From positions 4,960,001 through 5,024,000 of the forward strand of contig CM060200.1 of assembly GCA_030562195.1 (NCBI GenBank): DNA of 64,000 bases. Reading direction: 5' to 3'. This stretch comes from Nipponacmea schrenckii (lineage: Eukaryota > Mollusca > Gastropoda > Lottiidae). Position 1 is the stretch's first letter. Each line of letters opens with the position of its first letter. The position numbers and the translations under genes were made by a program. Below, piece by piece: positions 49,501-62,000 of this stretch. Under the pieces are notes generated by a model, which was not told where the DNA came from, made no database searches, and saw nothing but the letters and a program-made list of their open reading frames with translations.

Positions 49501-52500
49501 TTGGGGAAATCATAAAATATTTGCTCATTTAAGGTGAACACAATGTTGCTGCAGGAAAAACAACCAACCAAAGCTCTGATTATATTTATTACAATTCATC
49601 GTTAGCTGTAGATGGTAACACTGACAGTAATTTTAATAAAAGAACTTGTTCTCATACCCACAACTATGATACCAATTGGTGGTGTGTTGATTTAGAGAGA
49701 GATGTAGATTTTCAAAACATAAAAATATACAACAGAAATGCACGTGAGTTTTTACTTTCTTTACAGACCATTCATAAGATCTAGTTTATAGTTTTAAACC
49801 AATGACCGCGATTTGTAAACACAAAGCATGATATTTCTATATCCAGCCCAAACAAAATAAAAAATAAACGAGTCATAATGAATATTTATAATTATGAAGT
49901 TGAGAATGTACAAAAAAATGTTGTAGCGGTAGCCTTTTCCAGTTGTTAAAGGTCATCGACAAACCCTTCTACTTAGATTTCCTTTTCAAATGTTATAATA
50001 AAATACTGGTTGAATATTAAATACTTAAGGTGAATATTGATTAAATTCCTATAGAGTCACTGGTTTATGTCTCAAACACAAGATAATATCAATTGCTATC
50101 TATTCAAATGAAATATGAAAATAAAGAAGTAACGCTTTATTTCTTCAAGTAACTGTATTGGATAATCGAAACAATATCTTATCACCCTCAAGCTTAACTT
50201 TGTGATTTATAGACCAAGACTGATTACAAAGTTTTGAGATAAATTCTAATGGAAGATGCATAATTATATTTATATTTAAAGATCAAGAAAGATTACAAGG
50301 TTTTGAGATAAGAGTAAGTTCTAATGGTAAATGTAATTATAATGGATATCAACAATCTACAGTTTGTTATAAAGATACTAGTACAACATTACAAGATATC
50401 TACAATATAAATAGTTGTAATCAATCACCAGTACAGTTTAATGGTAGATATGTATATATTAGTGTAGAAAATCCCAATGGAGGAGACAAATTCCTTACAC
50501 TCTGTGAAGTAGAAATATTTGAGAGTAAGTTTTTTTTTTATAAATCTATAGTAATATAACAAAAAACATTATTATGGATAAACTACTTCTCTTTAATTTA
50601 AGCAACGTTATTCCTTTTCCATATCAATAGTGCTTGATAAAGTTCCCTGTAGGTAAATTGAAACGTTGCTTAGATTAAAGAGAATTGGCATATCGATAAT
50701 AGTGTTAGTTGTTATATGATGTTCTATATCTAATTTACTTCTAAATGTCATTCAAAGATTACATCTCTAGATTTATATTACTGAAAATATCAACGTTATA
50801 AATATTGACAGATTTTACTTATGATAGACACAGTTGTATTTCTGAAATCGACAGACAGGTTAACTGAGATATATCAAACTAGCTGATGTAGTTCAAGTTG
50901 ACATGATTTGTTGTGAAAGAAATTGCTAATACACCCACGTGTCATGGATATGAGTAGTTCGTCAATTTACATTTCCTAGTCAAACGATCTTAACCTCTAA
51001 TCTCCTTACCCATAATCCCCGTTTTTTTTGTAAATGATTAGTCTTCTAAATATATATTGCTAGCTTATTAATATTCCTTTACACTACGTTTGCAATAACA
51101 AAAATGATAACATGATATTTTAGAGCATGAAGAATCAACCGACAGTGATGTAGCATGTGGAAGTAATTGTAAAGATGGCTGTGATTCTAATGGTATCTGT
51201 AACAATTGTATTACTGGTTATTATGGTGATAAATGTGATAAACCATGTCCTACCAATTGTAATGGTGGCTGTCGACAAGGTGACGGTTATTGTATCAATG
51301 GATGTAAACCAGGATACCGAGGTAATACTTGTAACACACAATGTGAAAGAAACTGTAATCAATGTCAACAAACTGATGGTTTATGTACAGAATGTAAATC
51401 AGAATATTGGGGTTATCAATGTTGGCAGTCCTGTAGAAACTGTAATAACGGATGTCAGAGTAATGGTAACTGTATTGGTGGATGTAAACCTGGTTACTGG
51501 AGTGATACTTGTAACACACAATGTGAAAGAAACTGTAATCAATGTCAACAAACTGATGGTTTATGTACAGAATGTAAATCAGAATATTGGAGTTATCAAT
51601 GTAGGAAGTCCTGTAGAAACTGTAATAACGGATGTCAGAAGAGTAATGGTAACTGTATTGGTGGATGTAAAAATGGTTACTGGGGTCTGAAATGTAATAA
51701 CAACTGTAATAAATGTTACCAGGGATGTCAACAGGATAACGGATATTGTAATAGTGGTGGATGTATTTCTGGTTATTATGGTGATAAATGTGATGAACAG
51801 TGTCCTACCAATTGTAATGGTGAGTGTACCCAGAATAATGGTGATTGTGAAGAATGTAAAGAAGGTTATTGGGATATCAAATGTAAGAAACAATGTCCTA
51901 CAAATTGTAGACAATCTAAATGTGATAAGACCAATGGATATTGTAGTGAATGTAAGAATTATTACTGGGGAGATAAATGTGAAAAGCAATGTTCAGCTAG
52001 CTGTAAAGATCATAGTTATACTACTTGTTATAAAACTAATGGTAAATGTAACTCTAGTTGTAAAGATACTTGGTATGGTGATACATGTAATAATAAATGT
52101 AGTTCTAATTGTACACAGAGTCAATGTTCTCTATCACAATCTGGACTTACTTGTACAATTGGTTGTATAGATGGTTATAAAGGTAGTTACTGCCAGGATA
52201 CCTGTCTAGATAACTGTATTAGTTGTAATAGATATAATAATCAATGTACAAGTTGTAAGACAGGATGGTATGGTAGTCAATGTCAAACTAAGTGTAATGC
52301 TAATTGTATCCATGGATGTGGTCAAGATACAGGAAGATGCACACACTGTAAAGATAGATATTATGGAAACAAATGTACCGAGAAATGTCCAATCAGTTGT
52401 CTTGGTAATTGTCATCAGGATTTTGGACATTGTGAATCATGTAAATCAGGAACATTTGGTAATTATTGTAGTGAAACGTGTAATACGGGATGTTTACCGG

Positions 52501-52517
52501 CTAAAGATCAATCAACT
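46556..52517 (+). CDS. 5' half of FTP-EGF receptor phosphatase (copy G5, intact)
   Basis: Exons: 46556-46625 (signal MDRSINIFILLYLIIINVLS..., phase 1), 49534-49743 and 50282-50524 (FTP domain), 51124 to the gap at 52518 (EGF array). All phases match and no stop interrupts the frame, so this is the clean one-FTP head. The FTP part carries CSHT and NWWCVDL; residues after NR are NA at the exon junction. The EGF part is open for about 465 codons. It probably encodes the ectodomain of a receptor phosphatase whose remaining exons lie beyond gap 3. Confidence 0.85.
46626..49533 (+). other. Intron 1 of G5
   Basis: Homologous to 6695-9356, with a degenerate SINE at about 47145-47397, a ggacggacggac tract near 48346-48360, and a private stretch around 47800-48000. 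No additional FTP module. Confidence 0.5.
47145..47397 (+). mobile_element. Degenerate tRNA-derived SINE (orthologue of 7216-7472)
   Basis: Contains gagttcaatcctaacaaaggtcgag and gtaggacgtaaaactccattt, with tttataaccactgc and tttataaccatt at the flanks. Same position and state of decay as in G1. Confidence 0.65.
49534..49743 (+). CDS. G5 FTP domain, N-terminal exon
   Basis: 210 nt; acceptor tttaag, donor cac|gtgagt, phase 1 to 1. GEHNVAAGKTTNQSS, LAVDGNTD, CSHT, NWWCVDLERDV and IYNRNA. It is the in-frame reference that exposes the extra base in G1 exon 2. Confidence 0.85.
50282..50524 (+). CDS. G5 FTP domain, C-terminal exon
   Basis: 243 nt; ttaaag|AT ... gagA|gtaagt. QERLQGFEIRVSSNG, CYKDTSTTLQD, GRYVYISVENPN, LTLCEVEIFE. 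A duplicated exon-start fragment precedes it at about 50213-50262. Confidence 0.85.
50565..50706. mobile_element. Fold-back MITE in FTP intron, copy 4
   Basis: aacattattatggataaactac... and the inverted ...gagaattggcatatcgataatagtgtt; the right arm is more diverged than in G1. Confidence 0.55.
51124..52517 (+). CDS. G5 EGF-array exon
   Basis: Opens AG|CATGAAGAATC after tttttag and stays open to the gap at ...LPAKDQST. It has an internal 180-bp tandem duplication (units from 51330 and 51510, each starting CNTQCERNCNQCQQTDG). Unit order otherwise parallels G1 and G2. The sequence stops one EGF unit before the 99-bp repeat found in G1. Confidence 0.85.
51330..51690 (+). repeat. 180-bp tandem duplication within EGF exon
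   Basis: Two consecutive 60-residue blocks starting at TGTAACACACAATGTGAAAG (51330 and 51510). The second carries a 3-base insertion (CQKSNGNC against CQSNGNC). G1 and G2 have one such block at this position. Confidence 0.8.
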
Positions 52518-53017
52518 NNNNNNNNNNNNNNNNNNNNNNNNNNNNNNNNNNNNNNNNNNNNNNNNNNNNNNNNNNNNNNNNNNNNNNNNNNNNNNNNNNN
52601 NNNNNNNNNNNNNNNNNNNNNNNNNNNNNNNNNNNNNNNNNNNNNNNNNNNNNNNNNNNNNNNNNNNNNNNNNNNNNNNNNNNNNNNNNNNNNNNNNNNN
52701 NNNNNNNNNNNNNNNNNNNNNNNNNNNNNNNNNNNNNNNNNNNNNNNNNNNNNNNNNNNNNNNNNNNNNNNNNNNNNNNNNNNNNNNNNNNNNNNNNNNN
52801 NNNNNNNNNNNNNNNNNNNNNNNNNNNNNNNNNNNNNNNNNNNNNNNNNNNNNNNNNNNNNNNNNNNNNNNNNNNNNNNNNNNNNNNNNNNNNNNNNNNN
52901 NNNNNNNNNNNNNNNNNNNNNNNNNNNNNNNNNNNNNNNNNNNNNNNNNNNNNNNNNNNNNNNNNNNNNNNNNNNNNNNNNNNNNNNNNNNNNNNNNNNN
53001 NNNNNNNNNNNNNNNNN
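52518..53017. other. Assembly gap 3 (500 N)
   Basis: Exactly 500 Ns. The left side is an EGF exon on +; the right side is the final intron of a phosphatase gene on -. Confidence 0.99.
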
Positions 53018-53061
53018 TAATTCACTATAACTATAATCATACATAAAGAATGGCAACTTAC

Positions 53062-56000
53062 AAAAGAGTTGATGATTTCTGGTCTAGAAATACGTAATTG
53101 TAAAATAGTTTGAACAATGCTAACATCTTGTTCTATAGTTAATCTTTCTAAGATAGCAGCTAAAACACACAGCAGTCCACTTTTATTAACACCATTCCTG
53201 AAATGAAGTTCCTACGGTTATACAGTAAACAAAGTTACTCTTATCTCAGAAATCAAAGAATATCTGATGTATGGACATGGTCGACTGTTTATTCTTATCT
53301 CGGTTAATAAAAGATCTGTATAGTACCAACATCCTCACGGAATTATTATCATCAACATTACTGGTTTGGACATGGTGGACTTTCATTTGTAGGCTATAAG
53401 TTGACTGTTACACAACGAAGCATGTAAGAAGCACGTTTTAGCATATAGTTCTAGAATTGAGTTACTTGACTATACCAAAATAGCAAAGGCATACGACAAT
53501 GGGATATTTATTATGATTCAATTATAATGAAAAATTATTTTCCTTGATTTAAAATGAACAGAAGAGTCAAAGGGTAAAAAAAGAAAGAATTGTAGTGACC
53601 TTTCTTCAATATCAGCCAATACACTTTATTTTGCAGCATAAAATCAAGGTTTCACAAATACCGAATTTTTCAAGAATACCCGATAACGTCAACGTATTAC
53701 CCTGGCCACCTTCTCCTCCATTGGACATCTCTGGGATCATTTTGATCGTCAGTTGAGACAACAAGCCGTTTGTTTTGTTGTTTGGTAAAGCGATGTTGGT
53801 TTATGGTGTTTTAAGAGATACCCTCGGTAAAAACTGGCTTTTGTCCGATAATTGAGTTATATTATGGGAAGAAAACTATGATACTTACAAACAACTGACT
53901 ACCAGTGGACCACTATCATTTATACTAGAAATCTCTTCTAATAAGGTGAATATTGACATTGAACTATCAGGTATTTTATTCTGATCTTTCCAGAAATGAC
54001 ACTGATATACTTTCACTGTTCTGGTAATATTATCCTGAAATATATTTAGAAATATAATGATGTTGGTATATAAATTATGATTATTTTATGTATATAGTTA
54101 ACATATACAACGTGAACGTACTGTGTGTGGTTTCATTAGTTAAATATTGTCATTGTCATTTTCAACATTCAAATTGATTCGAAAGTACATTTTAATCCAA
54201 AACAAATGAAATGCAGTTAAGTTTTACTTTCCATACTAGTGAGTGATTATGATGATGGGGTACCAGCATACTTCGTGCAGAAAGGAAATCAATGTCAGGA
54301 CAATTCTGTCTTCTCTATTTCCAAATATATGAGACAACTATGTATCATTTTGGGTCAGTCGTATTTTGAAGCAAAATGACAATTCAATTTTCCTCAAGAT
54401 AAAATCCAACATGTACTCGGTTGATATCTGCGTTTGGTTTGATTTACACATCTACGTTAACCCCAATAAATCTATATTAGTATCAGAATACTCACTGTTT
54501 CTTTTGATATTTCACAGGAAATAACATCATAATAGTCATTAATATTGCCATCTTCTTTTCCTCGTTTTATTGTCATTTCACCATACTTTATTTGTGTTTT
54601 AGGTAAATATTCACCAACACTCTATAGGAATAAAGATAATTTATTAATACTAAACAAGGAAAGAATATGTAGGCTGAAGTCATGCTCATTTATGATTTAA
54701 CTTTTTAGACTTGATTAGTGTTAATAAAAAAAACCCTCTTAAATACAAAGTTACTTCCCCTTTGTTAACCATTTTTTTTAAACACAGATTTATATCGCCT
54801 TTTATTAAAGATAAATAAACGTCTTGTTCAATAATTAACGTCAATAAATTGTGATTCGTTTGAAATAATTACTTTTTCCTTATTATCATCTAAAGATATA
54901 ACCACTTTAGTTTCTGAGTTTAAAACCATTAACCAGAAATCTTCCACAGTATTTGGTAGAGGTGTTTGAGTAGCGATATATCCTCTTTTCTTCTTGTAGC
55001 TCTAAAATGAATGAAAACAGAATAATGAAATTAAAGAAGACGTTATCATTTTCAGAAAAGAACCTGTAATAAATGCAAATGAGATCTGGAAGTAAAAGCT
55101 TAGAGAGATAATGACCATGTATTTAATGTTCTTTTAAACTCTGTACATAGTAATAGAGTATAATAATAGTTGAAATATAATCAAGAAATTGAACATAATC
55201 TAAATACAATCCCTGACTAAAATCATTAGCTAAATGCATGACGATTGTTGATCATAATGTTGTTTAAAGAAAATGTTAATTACCGGAAGATAAACTGCGT
55301 TAATATAATCAGAGGAATTCTCATAGGCTGATCTCATTATCATCAATCTAGCAGAATTAGCTGAAATATAAACACAGATATTTCACTATGTTCATGCTTA
55401 AGGAGATGACTTGTTAAAAATATAATTAATTATACTCTCGTACAAAACATTTGGGCAATATGGACATCCATTCGTAGACACTAGATTGGTGGTTTTTAAC
55501 ACAGCCACCAGATTCTGGAAAAAAAAAAAAATCTTAAGGCCTATAGTTAAAGTGTATTAATATTAGAAAGGTACCTAAGGCGTCATCTTGTTTGATTGGT
55601 CAGACTTATTCCTGCAGTATTTTATACAATATGTATGACCAATCAAATAAAAGCAATTTGGACAACTGCGGAGAATGACGTCATCGTTGTTGACATCCGT
55701 GGCACTTTCTTGTATTTGGAGTAAGAATTAAAATATTTCGATAAAATACGACATGTTATACTGTTGTTATCTTGTAAAAGTTTATTTTTTTGTTTAAGAC
55801 ATATTCAACAATACTGTTTGAATGTCAAAGCATGTGGAAAAAATTATGAAGAAAAAACGAGAAACATCGCCGAGGATCAGTAAGTAATGTAAGAAAAAGA
55901 TGGCGCCTTAGGTACCTTTCTAATCTTAATACACTATAACTATATACGATTTTTTTTACCAGAATCTGGTGCCTGTGGTTTTTAATTATCATTCCATCGA

Positions 56001-59000
56001 AAACAGTAAAATGATTATTTTGCTCAAGTCAAATTTTCATTTCTGCAAAAATTTTATTGCAAAGATTGTCTTTCAACTTAAAATCGGAGCCAAAAAATAA
56101 TCTAGTCAGCTTAATTTTTTTATTTTAAAAAATACAATGAAACAGTTACTATAGTCAACATTTCTGAAATGAATTTATACATACCAGCTAAGACATGTTC
56201 ATCTCTATTTTTATTTTTATTTTCTGGTTTTAGAGCTTCTGAGTAACCATCTTTATCTATTTTACAACTTATTTTATTCATCAACTAGATACAAAATAGA
56301 GTATGAATCTGCTACTACATCTGGTTATATTTTATGATCGAATTCTGTGAAGCTGGCAAATTCCTAGCACTTGCTATTCAGATTTTAGATTGAATTGAGA
56401 TAAAACCTGCGTTTAGATATACGCATAGAACAGACATAACAGAATAAGCAACTATCATTTGACAAGAGCAGATAATTCACTTTCAATTTGAAGATTAACG
56501 AACGAAAACATAACATTATAAAAATAATAAGAAAACCTTACCTGATATTTGAGTTGTAACTGTGATATATTATTATGTGTATCTTGTTGTAGAAGTTGAT
56601 TATATACTTGAGGATAATTTGTTACGGATGTTGTTGTACCATCAGCTATATACCAAACTGTTAGAGCATCGTGAAGGAAGATATACTGGGTCTGTTTTTG
56701 GAAAAAGAATCATTATATCAAATATGATAGTCTTATATGCATAGTCCAGCAATGCTCACGATTTTGCCGTTTCAATTTTCCTCATAAATATCCGACTGCT
56801 TATTCAATTTCGCATAGTTACTGCCTTGAAGTCATTATCTTAAAATGTAATATTTTCTCATTAGTGTGTCTTTGGTTTGTGATCCTAGCCAAATACTTCA
56901 AAATCACTTTCAAACATCACCCTATTTTTACATTAAAATTTCAGATCTTACCACAGTCTGAACCATGTTAACCCTTTCTTGTCTCATCTGTGATACACAA
57001 GAAAAAATATCTACAGAATTTTCAGTCTGAGCTTGTTGTATCAGATAATCTAACGCTAAAAATGTTCCAGTTCTACCAATACCGGCACTGAAAAATCAGA
57101 AAACCTCGAATAGTCAGAACAACTAATGAGAAGACATGATTCTGTTGCTATAAGAATATTAATAAGTATTAGACTTTATATTGTAAAATCGTTATAGGCT
57201 ACCAAATTCTGGATTCCTTTAAATGGAACCAGAACATAAATAATATTTATTTTGCTTTTACTTATTACAATAACAATCCGACTAGCATCCGCTATTAAAG
57301 AATAAGTCAACAAAGCACAGTGTGAGATCATCGAAAAACCAATTAAATCTAACCGTAGATTTTGCACTCCAATACACGTAGGTTTGTGCCTCTATTGTAA
57401 GTTTGATAGCTGGATCTACACAAACACTTGATGCGCTTAAGTTTATCTACTAGTATTCGTCTTCATATAACTAATATTCGTTTTTTGGAAGGCCTATATT
57501 AATGTATAATTTTAACAATAAAAAATTTTAACAATGAAATTTACTTACCTACAATGAACTATCATAGGACCAGAACGTTTTGATGGCGACTTGTTGACTT
57601 TATTACGGAATTCAACCAATGAAGCAATATCAGATGGTACATCTTTATCAGGCCATGATGTATAGTGGTATTGTCGAAATATTCTTGAAATTGAGTTCTT
57701 GTACAAAAAAAAAAAAACAAAAAAAAACACAAAAGATATCAAAATACATGCACTGTCTAAATATTCTTGAAACGTTATGATATCCAGAACATACATACAA
57801 AATCTATGTTTATCATCACTCATAAAAAAAATGTCAATTTCTGAATGGGACATTTGCCTTGTATTGTTTGATGTAGTTTACGCCTAGATTTCTGAAATTT
57901 GAGAGCAAGTGCGTTTTCAACGATTGCTATAAATAAAACTATTGAAAGCTGCTTTTATGGGATGATCGTATCAATCTCTGAATATAGTCGTCCTGAGAGC
58001 ACATCCGACTGAAAAATAATGCTTACAGCCAGATGCTCGTTTAACTTAAAATTGATTATAATATTGTTAGTAAATTCCTTATTCTCATTTTTCCTACTGC
58101 TCTAATATTACAGCTGAATGACAGAATATTATACCTTAGTTATTTGTAGATGTCTTATCGTATAATGTGCATACACCTCTTCTTTTATCAATGACATGGT
58201 AATTATACCAAATTGTTGTGTTTTACCAATATCTGGCCAATACTGCTTACATTTCTCCTGAAATAATATATAGAGCATTTTAATTTTTTTTTTCGCTTGG
58301 ATCCCTTCTTCTATCTAAATCTAAGAATTTCATACTTAACATCCGCATCTCCCCCACATTTTAAGAGAAGTCGTATAGTCCATGGGCATTATTTTGACTA
58401 TATTTTTTATTGTCGATGACGTCATGATGTCGAAAATATATCCTGAAGGTAAAGCAATTTCACTCATTCGTTCTATCTGCGAGAGGGTAAAATGTTGGAT
58501 ATAATTTTGTAAACGACTAGAGGATATGGGCAATTTACGTTATATACTGTAATATTCTGAACACAGTAATTTAGATTTTTGAGATAGAAAATGGAGACAA
58601 GAAAGTTCGTTTTATACATACAATGGTGTTTTCGAACAAATTTGTCAACATCACTATTTTACTAGTATCAACATCCCATATCATTCGTATAAATTCTTCC
58701 ATATTAACTTCAATGGGTCCTGAAAGATGAAGCTAATCATGTCTTCGAGGACGAAAATAATTTTTACACGTGTGATTATTCAATGATTTTTTATTTCAAA
58801 ACTTTTGTTTGATACTTCAATCCACATCTTGTTGATAATTTTGCCGTATATGGGCCACCGTATTGTCCAAATAAATTTTCTTTCTGTTTTTGCCAAATAT
58901 TTTCTTCCTTGATCAGAAACAAATTTACTCGATATTCATAATTGCATCATAACCATGTCAGTTTCAATTTCAACAGAATTTTCTTTAAATAAAATTTATA

Positions 59001-62000
59001 GGACATTTTACCTTGGGATGCGATATACTTTGAAGTCTGATCATATTTCTACAATATAAATATATTCAAATATTAATACATGTGTAGCAGGTAAAATTTA
59101 TGTTTAAATTCTCTTCACTACTCTAGTAAACCTTACAACACACGATAAAGATGTCCAGATGTAGACAATAGGACAGTGTTTTAAAATATTAAGTATTAAT
59201 CCTAGGATTATATATCAAAATTAATTATGAGTATCAAATCAATCAAGAAAAATTGGCTCATATGGAATGACAGATCAAAACAGAAGAGAAATACCCAAAA
59301 GTTCGAGACCGCTTATTAATTAATCAATCCCTTCCCGAAATAAGACTTTGATATAATAATTAGGATCAGTTAAAACTGATACTTACTTATAATAATATAT
59401 CAGATATTGATTCTTATGTAACATAGGTGTATCTCCTTTCCTATTTTCTATATATCTTAATGATTTAAGCAATTATTTGGAAGAAAATAATTCGAACGGT
59501 CTCGAAATCATACAAAATGAATTAGAACTTCGCCTTGGTATCTTTCTGAAACTCTTTAGTATTCTTTATGCAGACGATACCTGCTTATTATCTGAAAATT
59601 CCAAAGATTTACAATCCCAACTTGATTTATTCTCTGACTACTGTAATCAATGGCGTTTAAATGTAAATATAGAGAAAACAAAAGTTCTTATATTTGGGCA
59701 AAAGAGACAACTACAAAATCTACGATTTCACTACAACAACCACGATCTAGAAATAGTAAATGAATTTAAATATCTCGGTTTGATTTTCGCCAAAACAGGT
59801 AGCTTCTTAAAAGCGCGGAAAGATTTGCGTGATAGAGCGACGAAGGCGATGTATGCTGTTCTTAAAAAATGTAGATACAATAATTTACCAATAGACTGTC
59901 AACTCAAACTTTTTGATAGTATTGTTAAACCAACTTTAATTTACGCATGTGAAATCTGGGGCTTCGAAAATTTAAATATTATAGAACAAATCCATCTAAA
60001 ATTTTGTAAATATATTCTACATATCAAGGACTCAACCCCAAATTACATGGTATACGGCGAGCTTGGTAGACATCCGTTAAATATTGAAATAAAGGTACGA
60101 ATGATAACATTTTGGGCTCGATTAATAACAAGTGAAGACACAAAATTAAGCTCTATTATATATAAATTATTACTACATCGATTAAACTTCAGCTCAATAC
60201 AAAACAAATGGCTAAATCACATAAAAAGTATCCTTGATGATTGTGGACTAAGTTATATCTGGATAGACCATCAGTTCCCTAATATTTCATGGCTAAAAAA
60301 AAAAAATTAAAAATATATTAATAGACCAATTCTCCCAAACCTGGCACAGTGATTTACATAACTCCCCAAAAGCACTCAATTACAGACTATTCAAACATAA
60401 ACTCGAACTTGAGATATACTTACTAAAACTAAACGAAAGAAACAAAATAATACTCTGTAAATTCGGAACTTCAAATTCACCCTTACCAATAGAAACTGGT
60501 AGATGGCTAAAAATCAACCGACAAGATAGAATATGCCCATTATGCGATAGAAAAGAAATTGGAGATGAATATCATTATATTTTCACTTGCTCTCATTTTG
60601 ACAATATACGATTCCAATATCTCCCGAATACTTATAAACAATATAACAATACCATAGCTTTCTCAAATATATTTAATTTCAAACAATGCAGCAAACTTAA
60701 TAAACTATGTCAATTTATATTCAAAATACTTCAAAACTTTCAATCACCAATATCATTTTAATGTATTAAATGTAAATTAATGTATATCTGAATTTCTGAG
60801 AATTATTACTGATCTCTATCGATTATTGTATATATGAATTGTATATATTACTCACTCTATTGTATCTTGTATTGTATTCAATTGAATTTCTTTTAACAGC
60901 TAACTTTGCTGTAAAGAATAAAGTTCTGTTCTGTTCTGTTCTGTTCTGATATAATCGGAATTAGTATCTTTATTAGTTAGAACTATAACTTACAGTAATA
61001 TAACAGGCGTTGATATAATCTGAATTAGTATCATTATTAGTTAGAACTATAACTTACAGTAATATAACAGGCGTTGATATAATCTGAATTAGTATCATTA
61101 TTAGTTAGAACTATAACTTACTGTAATATAACAGATATTGATATAATCTGAATTAGTACCTTCATTAGTTAAAACTATAACTTACTGTAATATAACAGAT
61201 ATTGATATAATCTGAATTAGTATCTTTATTAGTTAGAACTATAACTTACAGTAATATAACAGATATTGATATAATCTGAATTAGTACCTTCATTAGTTAA
61301 AACTATAACTTACAGTAATATAACAGATATTGATATAATCTGAATTAGTATCATTATTAGTTAGAACTATAACTTACTGTAATATAACAGATATTGATAT
61401 AATCTGAATTAGTATCTTTATTAGTTAGAACTATAACTCCTTATAGAGTAAAACTGATTCCTTTCGTCGTTCAAGCCTGGGAACGCGCAAGTTTACAGTA
61501 GTAATAAAGCCTAGCTCGAAAACCTGCAAAACTAATTAAGTATTCTGGAAGAAGAGAGATTAGGGTGGTTGAAAGGTAGGAAGGTACTAATCAACAGAAG
61601 GCACTGGCACAAGGTTTAAGTAGAGTTTACTATTGTGAAGGTTAATATGTTAAAATGAGAATACATACTACTTCTAACATAGACCTAAAATTCAGAAAAA
61701 TTATCATAATATACTAATACAAATTTCTTTATCTCTTCCATTGCAAATTAAATTATCAAATACTCATGAAAGTCAAAAAGTGCCACCCAAACTTTCTAAA
61801 AAAAACGTTTTAATGATCCTAAATTGCACTGAAAATAAAAGGTAGTTAATTTAATTAAATAATACACTGAAATTTAAAGCATGGAAATACATTGAAAAAA
61901 GTCTTTAATTTTTCCTTTCTTTGTTGTCTTTTGTTGAGATAAAAATTACAAGAGTGGGCGATATCTTAAATAATAAAAAAGGATATTTTCTTACCCTGAA

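Noticed and set aside
60949..61437. Regularly spaced 64-bp repeats considered as a CRISPR-like array.
   Set aside because: The whole unit repeats without unique spacers, and it is homologous to a phosphatase exon in animal DNA.
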